A stretch of 64,000 bases of DNA, from positions 310,001-374,000 of the forward strand of contig NZ_SHKY01000001.1 of the NCBI RefSeq assembly GCF_004217545.1. Reading direction: 5' to 3'. The position numbers and the translations under genes are program-made. Source of the DNA: Krasilnikovia cinnamomea. GTDB lineage: Bacteria > Actinomycetota > Actinomycetes > Mycobacteriales > Micromonosporaceae. The notes under the pieces were generated by a model. The model did not search any database. It saw only the letters and a program-made list of their open reading frames with translations, and was not told the origin of the DNA. How positions within the stretch are numbered: the stretch's first letter is position 1; the number at the start of each line of letters is the position of its first letter. Below, one piece after another: positions 27,050-34,398 of this stretch.

Positions 27050-28102
27050 TCAGACGGCCACGCCGGAGGCCTCGTACGCCTCCGCCGCCACGCGCAGGGC
27101 CGTCACAGCGGTTTCCCGGTCCGGGGCGTGCAACTCGACCGACAGGGTGCCGACACCGGCGGCCGCGTACTCGCGCATGCGTTCCGCGATCCGGGCGGGC
27201 GGGCCGATCAGCGAGACCCGTTCGATGAACTCCTGCGGCACCGCGGCCGCCGCGTCGCGGATCTGGCGGGCCAGGTACAGCTCCTGCACCTTCGCGGCCT
27301 CCTGCTCGTAGCCCATCCGCACCGCGAGCTGGTTGTAGAAGTTCTGGTCGCGGCTGCCCATCCCGCCGACGTACAGGGCGGCGTGCGGGCGGACCACGTC
27401 GGCGGCGGCGGCGATGTCGTCGCCCAGCACCAGCGGGGCGGTGACGTTGACGTCGAAGCCGCTCAGCCCGGCGCCGCTCTTGGCCCGGCCGCGCTCGATG
27501 TGCTGCAGGTACTCACCGGACGCGTCCGGGGCGAAGAAGATGGCCAGCCAGCCGTCGGCGATCTCGCCGGTCAGCTCCAGGTTCTTCGGGCCCACCGCGG
27601 CCAGGTAGATCGGGATGGTGTCGCGCGGCGGGTGGAAGCCGAGCCGCAGCGCCTTGCCCGCGCCGTCCGGCAGCGGCAACTGGAAGTGCTGCCCGGCGTA
27701 CGCGACCGGCTTGCGGGCCAGGGCCAGCCGGACGATGTCGACGTACTCGCGGGTGCGTCCGAGCGGCTTGGCGAACCGGACGCCGTGCCAGCCCTCGGAG
27801 ACCTGCGGCCCGGAGACGCCCAGGCCCAGCCGGAACCGCCCACCCGAGACGGTGTCGATGGTGGCGGCGGTCATCGCGGTCATCGCGGGGCTGCGGGCCG
27901 GGATCTGCATGACGGCCGCGCCGACGTCGATCTGCCGGGTCTGCCCGGCGATCCAGGCGAGCATGCTCGGCGCGTCCGAGCCGTACGCTTCCGCCGCCCA
28001 GACCACCGAGAACCCCAGCCGGTCCGCCTCCTGGGCCAGGGCGAGGTGGTCCGCAGGGGTCGTCCACGAGGTCTGGTAGCCGAGGCTGAGTCCGAGCCGC
28101 AC
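27050..28102 (-). CDS. LLM-class F420-dependent oxidoreductase
   Basis: 350 residues of the luciferase-like monooxygenase family (MRLGLSLGYQTSWTTPADHL; FRLGLGVSGPQVSEGWHG; IPIYLAAVGPKNLELTGEIA). Members reduce or oxidise substrates with coenzyme F420 on a TIM barrel. The start GTG 28102 has a clean GGGAGG four bases upstream. It is the first gene of the mshC run. The substrate cannot be predicted. Confidence 0.92.
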   Translation of the reverse strand: MRLGLSLGYQTSWTTPADHLALAQEADRLGFSVVWAAEAYGSDAPSMLAWIAGQTRQIDVGAAVMQIPARSPAMTAMTAATIDTVSGGRFRLGLGVSGPQVSEGWHGVRFAKPLGRTREYVDIVRLALARKPVAYAGQHFQLPLPDGAGKALRLGFHPPRDTIPIYLAAVGPKNLELTGEIADGWLAIFFAPDASGEYLQHIERGRAKSGAGLSGFDVNVTAPLVLGDDIAAAADVVRPHAALYVGGMGSRDQNFYNQLAVRMGYEQEAAKVQELYLARQIRDAAAAVPQEFIERVSLIGPPARIAERMREYAAAGVGTLSVELHAPDRETAVTALRVAAEAYEASGVAV

Positions 28103-28255
28103 GGGTCCTCCCGAGAGTCGCGGGAGCCGCCTTGCTCCCGTCAGGAAGCCTACGCAACCACGCTCGGTGATCTTCGCGGTGTTCGGTCGCCTTCCCGACG
28201 CGGTTGACCTGCCGCAAGGATTTCGCGGATGACCTGCTCTGAATAAGGTTCACCC

Positions 28256-29257
28256 ATGCAGCAACGACCGCTCGGCCGCAGCGGGCTGGCGGTCTCCCGG
28301 CTCGCGCTCGGCACCATGACCTGGGGACGCGACACCGACCCGGACGACGCGGCCGCGCAACTGAAGTTCTACCTCGACGCCGGCGGCACCCTGCTGGACA
28401 CCGCCGACGTGTACGGCGACGGCGACGCCGAGGCGGTCATCGGCTCCCTGCTGGACCAGCTCGTGCCGCGCGACGAGATCCTCATCGCGACGAAGGCGGG
28501 CCTGGCCCGGGGGCCGCACCGGCGCCGCGACGGCTCGCGCGGGCACCTGCTGCGCGCCCTGGACGCGTCGCTGCGCCGGCTCGGCACCGACTATGTGGAC
28601 CTGTGGCAGGTGCACGGGTACGACCCGCAGACCCCCCTGGAGGAGACGCTGTCGGCCCTGGATCACGCGGTGGACTCGGGCCGGGTCCGCTACGTCGGGG
28701 TGTCGAACTTCGCGGGGTGGCAGATGACGCGGGCGGCGACCTGGCAGGCCGCGTACCCGGGGCGGGCGCCCGTGGTGGCCGCCCAGATGGAGTATTCGCT
28801 GCTGGAGCGCGGCATCGAGCGGGAGCTGCTGCCGGCCGCCGCGGCGCTGGGCATCGGGGTGCTGCCCTGGTCGCCGCTCGGGCGCGGGGTGCTCACCGGC
28901 AAGTACCGCAACGGGCGCCCGGCCGATTCGCGGGCCGCCTCGGAGCACCTGGCGGCGTTCGTGCAGACCTACCTGGAGCCGCGCAGCTCCAGCATCGTCG
29001 AGGCGGCGGTGATCGCGGCGGGCGGGCTCGGCGTGTCGCCGCTGGAGGTGGCGCTGGCCTGGGTCCGGGACCGGCCCGGGGTGGTGGCGCCGATCCTGGG
29101 CGCGCGCACCGCGGGGCAATTGCAGGGCGCGCTGGCCAGCGACCGGCTCACCCTGCCCACCGAGATCGCGGCGGCGCTGGACGACGTGTCGGCCATTTCC
29201 GTGGGTTACCCGGAGCGCGAGGGTACTGGTAAAGCCCCGCAGGCTGGCGCATATTAG
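28256..29257 (+). CDS. Aldo/keto reductase
   Basis: 333 residues. It shows the AKR barrel and catalytic residues: GTLLDTADVYGDGDAE (Asp and Tyr), ILIATKAGLAR (Lys) and DYVDLWQVHGYDP (His). NADPH-binding sequence lies in the C-terminal third (VAPILGARTAGQLQGAL). Physiological substrate unknown. An AAGG lies about nine bases before ATG 28256. It is divergent from the LLM oxidoreductase. Confidence 0.93.
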   Translation: MQQRPLGRSGLAVSRLALGTMTWGRDTDPDDAAAQLKFYLDAGGTLLDTADVYGDGDAEAVIGSLLDQLVPRDEILIATKAGLARGPHRRRDGSRGHLLRALDASLRRLGTDYVDLWQVHGYDPQTPLEETLSALDHAVDSGRVRYVGVSNFAGWQMTRAATWQAAYPGRAPVVAAQMEYSLLERGIERELLPAAAALGIGVLPWSPLGRGVLTGKYRNGRPADSRAASEHLAAFVQTYLEPRSSSIVEAAVIAAGGLGVSPLEVALAWVRDRPGVVAPILGARTAGQLQGALASDRLTLPTEIAAALDDVSAISVGYPEREGTGKAPQAGAY

Positions 29258-29262
29258 GACGC

Positions 29263-29454
29263 ATGGACTACGAATACGCGCCGCTGCGGTTGCCGTCGAA
29301 TGTCGATCGATTGACCGCTGCGGCGCAGCTGGCCATCCGGGCGGAGTTCTCAGGCTGGGAGCTGGCCCGGGTCCAGCTCTTCCCGGACGGGTCCCGGCGG
29401 GTGATGTTGCGCCGCCTGGTGCAGGGCCCCGCCCAGCCAGGTCTGTCGTACTGA
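29263..29454 (+). CDS. DUF5703 family small protein
   Basis: 63 residues matching the DUF5703 family: MDYEYAPLRLPSNVDR, then AEFSGWELARVQLFPDGSRR and a basic VMLRR end. It starts five bases after the aldo/keto reductase stop, so the two form an operon. Function unknown. Confidence 0.85.
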   Translation: MDYEYAPLRLPSNVDRLTAAAQLAIRAEFSGWELARVQLFPDGSRRVMLRRLVQGPAQPGLSY

Positions 29455-29485
29455 ATCCGAGCCTGACCGGGCGGCGCCGATCAGC

Positions 29486-30154
29486 TCAGTGCTGGTGGTC
29501 GTGCTCCTCGTCCTCGTCGGGCAAGAACGGGTGCTCGTCGAGGCGGCCCACCAGCAGGTCACCCGCCTCGGGGGTGAACGGCCCGGTGCCGTCGGCGTCG
29601 TCGTACGCCTCCAGGTCGAGCGGCTTGGCCACCTCGCTGACGGTCAGCAGACCGTCGAGCGGCTCCAGCTCGGGCACGTCGAGCGAGGCCAGCGAACCGT
29701 CACCGGCCTGCAGCAGCTCAAGGACGGCCTCCCCCACACTCTCCACGCTGCCCGCGTCCTCGTCGGCGGGCACCGCCTCGCGGCGGGCGACCTCGGCGAT
29801 CCGCAGCAGGGCGGCGACGCTGGGCACCCGGTAGTCGCGCCGCTGGCGCACCGAGATCACCTGCGGGTACGGGTCGCTGGTGCCCGTGCCGCCGAGCCCG
29901 TCCACGCCGAGCCCGAAGCGCCGGTCCGCCTCGTCGGGGTCGATCGACTCGACGTCCCACGGGGTGACCTCGCCGAACGTGTCGAGCAGCTGCTCGTCGT
30001 ACGCATAAGAGGTGTTGTTGAGGGTGACGTACGCCTGCCACACCTCGTCGTCATCGACTCGGCCCTCGGCGGCCTTGACCGCCGCGAGATGGGCCCGGGC
30101 GGCGTCGAAGACCCGTTCGAGGGCCTTGTCCAGCTCCGCATACTGGTCGGACAT
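29486..30154 (-). CDS. Conserved acidic hypothetical protein, 222 residues
   Basis: A soluble, very acidic protein (MSDQYAELDKALERVFDAAR at the start; long Asp/Glu-rich middle; tail DEDEEHDHQH). Its layout, a short helical N-terminus followed by SVRQRRDYRVPSVAALLRIA, is seen in other actinobacteria, but no domain of known function is visible. ATG 30154 was chosen because the upstream frame is proline/arginine shadow sequence. The histidine-containing tail could bind metal. Confidence 0.75.
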   Translation of the reverse strand: MSDQYAELDKALERVFDAARAHLAAVKAAEGRVDDDEVWQAYVTLNNTSYAYDEQLLDTFGEVTPWDVESIDPDEADRRFGLGVDGLGGTGTSDPYPQVISVRQRRDYRVPSVAALLRIAEVARREAVPADEDAGSVESVGEAVLELLQAGDGSLASLDVPELEPLDGLLTVSEVAKPLDLEAYDDADGTGPFTPEAGDLLVGRLDEHPFLPDEDEEHDHQH

Positions 30155-30185
30155 GGTGACGGCGTCCCTTCGGAAAAATATGAAC

Positions 30186-31493
30186 TCAGCTGGTCTGCAG
30201 AAGTCGGTCGAGCACGCGCACGCCGAACTGTAGTCCCTCCACCGGCACCCGCTCGTCGACGCCATGGAAGAGCGCGGAGAAGTTGAGGTCGGCGGGCAGC
30301 CGCAGCGGCGCGAAGCCGAAGCAGCGGATGCCCAGCGTGCTGAACGCCTTCGCGTCCGTGCCGCCGGAGAGCATGTACGGCACCGCCCGCGCGCCGGGAT
30401 CCTCGGCCCGCAGCGCGGCGGCCATCGCATCGACCAGCGCGCCGTCGAAGCCGGTCTCGACCGCGCCCTGCTGCGAGATGTGTTCGATCTCGATGTCCGG
30501 GCCGATGACCTCGCGCAACTGTTCCAGGAACGCCTCGGCCTGGCCGGGCAGGGTGCGGCAGTCGATCGTGGCCGACGCCCGGCTCGGGATGACGTTGTCC
30601 TTGTATCCGGCGTCCAGGCGGGTCGGGTTGGCGGTGTTGCGCAGGGTGGCGCCGATGAGGTTGGCGATCGGGCCCAGCTTCGCGATGGCGATCTCGGGCT
30701 CGGCCGGGTCCAGCTCGATACCGAACGCGTCGGACACCTGCTCCAGGAACGCCGCGACCGTGGGGGTGACGACCGTGGGGAAGCGGTGCCGGCCGACCCG
30801 GGCGACCGCCTCGGCGAGCGCGGTGACGGCGTTGTCGTCGTGTACGAACGAGCCGTGCCCGGGGCGGCCGCGGGCGTGCAGGCGCAGCCAGTCGAGGCCC
30901 TTCTCGGCGGTCTCCACGAGGTACAGGCGCAGGTCGTCGTTGACCGTGTAGGAGAAGCCGCCTACCTCGCCGATCGCCTCGGTGCAGCCGGTGAACAGAT
31001 CGGCGTGCTGGCGGACCAGCCACTGGGAGCCGTACTCCATGCCGGCCTCCTCGTCGGCGGTGAAGCACAGCACGATGTCGCGCGGCGGCGTCACGCCGGT
31101 GCGTTGCCACTGGCGGACGACCGCCAGCATCATCGCGTCGAAGTCCTTCATGTCGATCGCGCCGCGCCCCCACAGGTAGCCGTCGCGTTCGGCGCCGGAG
31201 AACGGGTGGACGGACCACTCGCTGGCGTCGGCGGGCACGACGTCGAGGTGGCCGTGCACCAGCAGGGCGCCGCGGGAGCGGTCCGCGCCGGGGATGCGGG
31301 CCACCAGGTTGGCCCGGCGGGGGGCCGACTCGAAAAGCTCGGAGGCGATGCCGACCTCCTCGAGGCGCTCCGCCACGTACTCGGCGGCGGTGCGCTCGCC
31401 CACGGTGGTACGGGCATCACCGGTGTTGGTGGTGTCGATCCGGAGCAGGTCGCGGCAGATCTCCACGACCTCGTCGGCGGCGGTGGCGTCCAT
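30186..31493 (-). CDS. M20-family metallopeptidase
   Basis: 435 residues. The family binds two zinc ions and hydrolyses peptide or N-acyl bonds. Visible ligands and catalytic residues are LLVHGHLDVVPAD (His and catalytic Asp), GRGAIDMKDFDAMM (bridging Asp), FTADEEAGMEYG (catalytic Glu and Glu ligand) and the late SGGTDAKAF and FHGVDERV. A dimerisation domain lies between, with GRPGHGSF. ATG 31493 has AAGGG three bases before it. It is divergent from a LysR regulator that may control it. Confidence 0.93.
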   Translation of the reverse strand: MDATAADEVVEICRDLLRIDTTNTGDARTTVGERTAAEYVAERLEEVGIASELFESAPRRANLVARIPGADRSRGALLVHGHLDVVPADASEWSVHPFSGAERDGYLWGRGAIDMKDFDAMMLAVVRQWQRTGVTPPRDIVLCFTADEEAGMEYGSQWLVRQHADLFTGCTEAIGEVGGFSYTVNDDLRLYLVETAEKGLDWLRLHARGRPGHGSFVHDDNAVTALAEAVARVGRHRFPTVVTPTVAAFLEQVSDAFGIELDPAEPEIAIAKLGPIANLIGATLRNTANPTRLDAGYKDNVIPSRASATIDCRTLPGQAEAFLEQLREVIGPDIEIEHISQQGAVETGFDGALVDAMAAALRAEDPGARAVPYMLSGGTDAKAFSTLGIRCFGFAPLRLPADLNFSALFHGVDERVPVEGLQFGVRVLDRLLQTS

Positions 31494-31601
31494 GGGCCCT
31501 TCATACCAGGCGGCAATCGTCTGCCCGTTCGCCGGTGTGCGGGGCCGGCGGGCGGCGACACGGCCGTCGATGCCGCGCGAGGTATCCGCACGATATGTAA
31601 A

Positions 31602-31622
31602 CAACGTACAAAGTAGACGTTG
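31602..31622. promoter_or_regulatory. Candidate LysR-box between the M20 and LysR genes
   Basis: CAACGT and ACGTTG are separated by nine bases, forming an inverted repeat within an AT-rich divergent promoter (31494-31779). It lies about 110 bp before the M20 start and 160 bp before lysR. LysR proteins bind inverted repeats of this size; the assignment is from position. Confidence 0.4.
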
Positions 31623-31779
31623 ATCTTACTGAATGTGCCTACTCCTGCACGGAAAGTTCAGATCTTGCGCACTAGTTATTCGGATCTGTCCATTTGTGTA
31701 ACCCGTTTGTCATATGTAGCGGATCTCTCACTGTCCAAAGGTCTTCCCGTCGATCCCATGAACGTCCTACCGTCACGCT

Positions 31780-32757
31780 ATGAACCTGGAGCTGCGGCAT
31801 CTCAAGGTGGTCTGCGCCATCGCCGAGACAGGCAGCGTCACGAAGGCGGCGTCGCTGCTGGGGCTCGCCCAACCGGCCCTGACCGCCCAACTGCAACGCA
31901 TCGAACGGACCCTCGGCGGTCCACTGTTCGAACGCGACCGACGCGGCGCCCGCGCCACCGCCCTCGGCGAGCTGGTGCTCTCCCGGGCCCGCGTCCTGCT
32001 GCCCGCGATGAAAGGCCTGCAGGACGAGGCCGCCCGGCTCGCCGGGGCCGGCACCGACCAGGGCATGAGCCGGTACCGGATCGGCACCATCGGCGGCCCG
32101 GTCATCGGCGGTCTGGTCCACCGGCTGTCCGAGGCCCAGCCCGACGCCCAGATCTCCACCCAGGCGTCCTACTACGTCGACGAACTGGCCAACATGGTCG
32201 TCGCCGGCAAGCTGGACTACGCGCAGGTCGGCGTCTGCGGCGACGCGATGCCGTCGGCGGACTACGGCCTGATGTGGCAGACCATCGCCGTGGACGCGGT
32301 CTGCATCCTGCTGCCCGAGGGCCACCCGCAGGCCGAGGGCGACGACATCGACCTGGCCGAGCTGGCCGAGGAACAGTGGGCGGCCGGCACCGGCGACGGC
32401 TGCATGGCCGACTGCTTCGCGGCCGCCTGCGCCCGGGCCGGTTTCACCCCGCGCCGGGTGCTGGAGACCGACGTGCGCGGCGTCGTGGACATGGTGGAGA
32501 TGGGCCTGGCCATCGGCATCTGCCAGCCCACGTTCCGCCCACCGACCGGGCTCACCCACCGGCCACTGGCCGGGGCACCGCTGCGCTGGCGGCAGGTGCT
32601 CGGGTGGCACCCGGACAGCCCCGCGGCCGCCGTCGCCCCACGGCTGATCGGCATGGCCGTGGAGGCGTACCAGGAGGCGGTGGCCCGCAACCCGCGCTAC
32701 GTGAAGTGGCTGGTGAACTATCCCGCGCTCGGCAACCACCAACTCGCGGCGGCGTAG
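31780..32757 (+). CDS. LysR-type transcriptional regulator
   Basis: 325 residues. An N-terminal winged helix (LELRHLKVVCAIAETGSVTK, then ALTAQLQRIERTLGG) is followed by a substrate-binding-protein-like effector domain (from about 95; YRIGTIGGPVIGGLVHRLSE). Such regulators usually control the divergently transcribed gene, here the M20 peptidase. Its 286-bp upstream region is much AT-richer than the rest of the window. The effector is unknown. Confidence 0.92.
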   Translation: MNLELRHLKVVCAIAETGSVTKAASLLGLAQPALTAQLQRIERTLGGPLFERDRRGARATALGELVLSRARVLLPAMKGLQDEAARLAGAGTDQGMSRYRIGTIGGPVIGGLVHRLSEAQPDAQISTQASYYVDELANMVVAGKLDYAQVGVCGDAMPSADYGLMWQTIAVDAVCILLPEGHPQAEGDDIDLAELAEEQWAAGTGDGCMADCFAAACARAGFTPRRVLETDVRGVVDMVEMGLAIGICQPTFRPPTGLTHRPLAGAPLRWRQVLGWHPDSPAAAVAPRLIGMAVEAYQEAVARNPRYVKWLVNYPALGNHQLAAA

Positions 32758-32778
32758 CGGGCGTGCGAGGCTGAGGGC

Positions 32779-33165
32779 ATGGCCGAACCGCTGCTGATCG
32801 TCGACGGCGCCAACGTGGTGGGCTCCGTACCCGACGGGTGGTGGCGCGACCGGGCCGCCGCGGCGGTCCGGCTGCGCGAGCGGCTGGCGCCGCTGGCCGC
32901 CGCCGGCCTGCCCGACCTCCCGGCCCCCGTCGAGGTCGTGCTGGTCGTGGAGGGCAAGGCCCGCGACATCCCCGCCGCCGACACGGTACGGGTCGAGCGC
33001 GCCGCCGGCTCCGGCGACGACACCATCGTGGACCTGGTCGGCGCCGCGCAGCCCGGCCGCCGGGTCATCGTGGTGACCGCCGACCGCGAGCTACGCGCCC
33101 GCGTCAGCTCCCTCGGCGCCGAGACCCGCGGCCCGTCCACGCTGCCCCGGCCGGACCCGCGCTGA
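32779..33165 (+). CDS. NYN/PIN-like (YacP-type) nuclease-fold protein
   Basis: 128 residues. Acidic residues of a NYN/PIN active site are visible in LLIVDGANVVGS, AAGSGDDTIVDLV and VIVVTADRELR. It is annotated in many actinobacteria as an NTP pyrophosphohydrolase, but the acidic pattern fits a YacP/NYN RNase better. The substrate is unknown. It follows lysR by 21 bp. Confidence 0.75.
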   Translation: MAEPLLIVDGANVVGSVPDGWWRDRAAAAVRLRERLAPLAAAGLPDLPAPVEVVLVVEGKARDIPAADTVRVERAAGSGDDTIVDLVGAAQPGRRVIVVTADRELRARVSSLGAETRGPSTLPRPDPR

Positions 33166-33222
33166 CCGGACGCCGCCCGGCGGAATCGGACGTGCGGGCA
33201 CGAGCGCCCCATCGGGGACGAC

Positions 33223-33228
33223 TATCCT
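33223..33228 (+). promoter_or_regulatory. Possible -10 box of the FtsK-like operon
   Basis: TATCCT lies 42 bp before the GTG at 33271, in the only gap (105 bp) upstream of the four-gene operon. No convincing -35 box was found, so this is tentative. Confidence 0.3.
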
Positions 33229-33270
33229 GGTCGGCGGCGTACCCCCCAAACCCCCCAGGAGGCTGCCGCC

Positions 33271-33531
33271 GTGGCCAGCGTCGCCGAGCTCAGAGCGGCT
33301 GTCGATGCCGCCCTGCAACAGGTCACCGAGGGGCAGGCGGCGATCCAGGCGGCGCGGGAGAAGCTCGGCGAGGCCCAGCAGAGCCTCGCGGCCGCCCTCG
33401 ACGGCAGCGCCAACGAGGCCGTCGGCGCCGCGCACGCCGCCCTGTCCCAGGCCGACCAGCAGCTGGAGGAGTGCCTCTCGGCCACCCTCGTCGCGGTCGA
33501 GCAGGCCCAGACCTACACCGCCACGCTGTAG
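33271..33531 (+). CDS. Small helical coiled-coil protein, first gene of the FtsK-like operon
   Basis: 86 residues, almost all helix-forming, with two long amphipathic helices (VDAALQQVTEGQAAIQAARE and AHAALSQADQQLEECL). The size and helical-hairpin layout recall WXG100/ESX-type substrates, but no WXG motif is present. AGGAGG lies eight bases before GTG 33271. Being encoded just before an FtsK/SpoIIIE ATPase, it is a candidate substrate or adaptor of that ATPase. That role is inference. Confidence 0.75.
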   Translation: MASVAELRAAVDAALQQVTEGQAAIQAAREKLGEAQQSLAAALDGSANEAVGAAHAALSQADQQLEECLSATLVAVEQAQTYTATL

Positions 33532-33537
33532 TCCGCG

Positions 33538-34398
33538 ATGTCCATCCTGCAGGAACTCGGCGCGCAGCTGCGTGCCGCCGGTGACGAGCTGCCCACCGGC
33601 CTGGTCGACGTGGCTCTGGCCCGGCTGGGCGCCGCCACCGAACTGCTGAACTGGGTCCGGCAGACCTCCGTGGACCCGCTCGGTGTGCCGCAGCTGGGAA
33701 ACGCGACCGAGCACGCCGAGCACGCCGCCGCCGCGCTGCGGGTCGCCCAGGAGGCCCTGGCCACCTACCTGAACGTGCTCGGACTCGCGGGCGACGCCGC
33801 CCGGCCGGACCCGGGCTGGCGGGCCGGGCTGACCGAGGTCGCACCGCCACCGGCGCCCGACGCCGGTACCGCACCGCCGCAGCGGCTCGGCCCGTGGTGG
33901 CAGCAGCGGGTCGCGGAGCTGACCGGACAGGCCCCGGAGCGCGACACCGCCCCCGCCGCGACCGACGCCGCCGACCTGCTGCGCCGGGTGGCCGCCGGGG
34001 TCCGCAGCGGCGACCGGGCGCGGCTGGGCCGTGACCTGCACGCGGTGAACGCCTCCTCGGGGCTGGCGCTGTCCGCGGTCACCCCGCCCGTGCTGCACCG
34101 CCTCGCGGGCGACCTGCTCGGCCACGAACCCCGGCCCGCCGACGTCGAGCGGCTGCGCAACGCGGCCGCCGGGCCCGTCCGCAGCCTGCTGCCCGGCGTC
34201 GCGCCCGCCGTGCTGGACACCCTGCTGGCCCGCGTCTGCCGCGCCCCCGCCGAGGATCGCGGCCAGCCGCACCCGGCCGACACCGCGGTCACCTCGGGCG
34301 TGCTGACCGGCGTGCTCCTCGCCCGCCTCGGCCGCGACCCGGCGGCCCTGCTGCCCTCGGCCCCCGAACCGCGGCGCCCCCGCGACAGCGATGCCTGA
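33538..34398 (+). CDS. Helical protein of unknown function in the FtsK-like operon
   Basis: 286 residues, soluble. The N-terminal 90 residues are helical (MSILQELGAQLRAAGDELPT; HAEHAAAALRVAQEALATYL), followed by a Pro-rich linker (about 100-120) and a C-terminal domain with RRVAAGVRSGDRARLGRDLH and LLPGVAPAVLDTLLARVC. No family was recognised. It starts six bases after the previous gene, and the FtsK-like ATG lies within its last eight bases, so the genes are co-translated. Confidence 0.75.
   Translation: MSILQELGAQLRAAGDELPTGLVDVALARLGAATELLNWVRQTSVDPLGVPQLGNATEHAEHAAAALRVAQEALATYLNVLGLAGDAARPDPGWRAGLTEVAPPPAPDAGTAPPQRLGPWWQQRVAELTGQAPERDTAPAATDAADLLRRVAAGVRSGDRARLGRDLHAVNASSGLALSAVTPPVLHRLAGDLLGHEPRPADVERLRNAAAGPVRSLLPGVAPAVLDTLLARVCRAPAEDRGQPHPADTAVTSGVLTGVLLARLGRDPAALLPSAPEPRRPRDSDA

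Noticed and set aside
33271..33531. Genuine WXG100/ESX substrate
   Set aside because: Size and helical content fit, but the WXG turn and the C-terminal YxxxD/E signal are absent.
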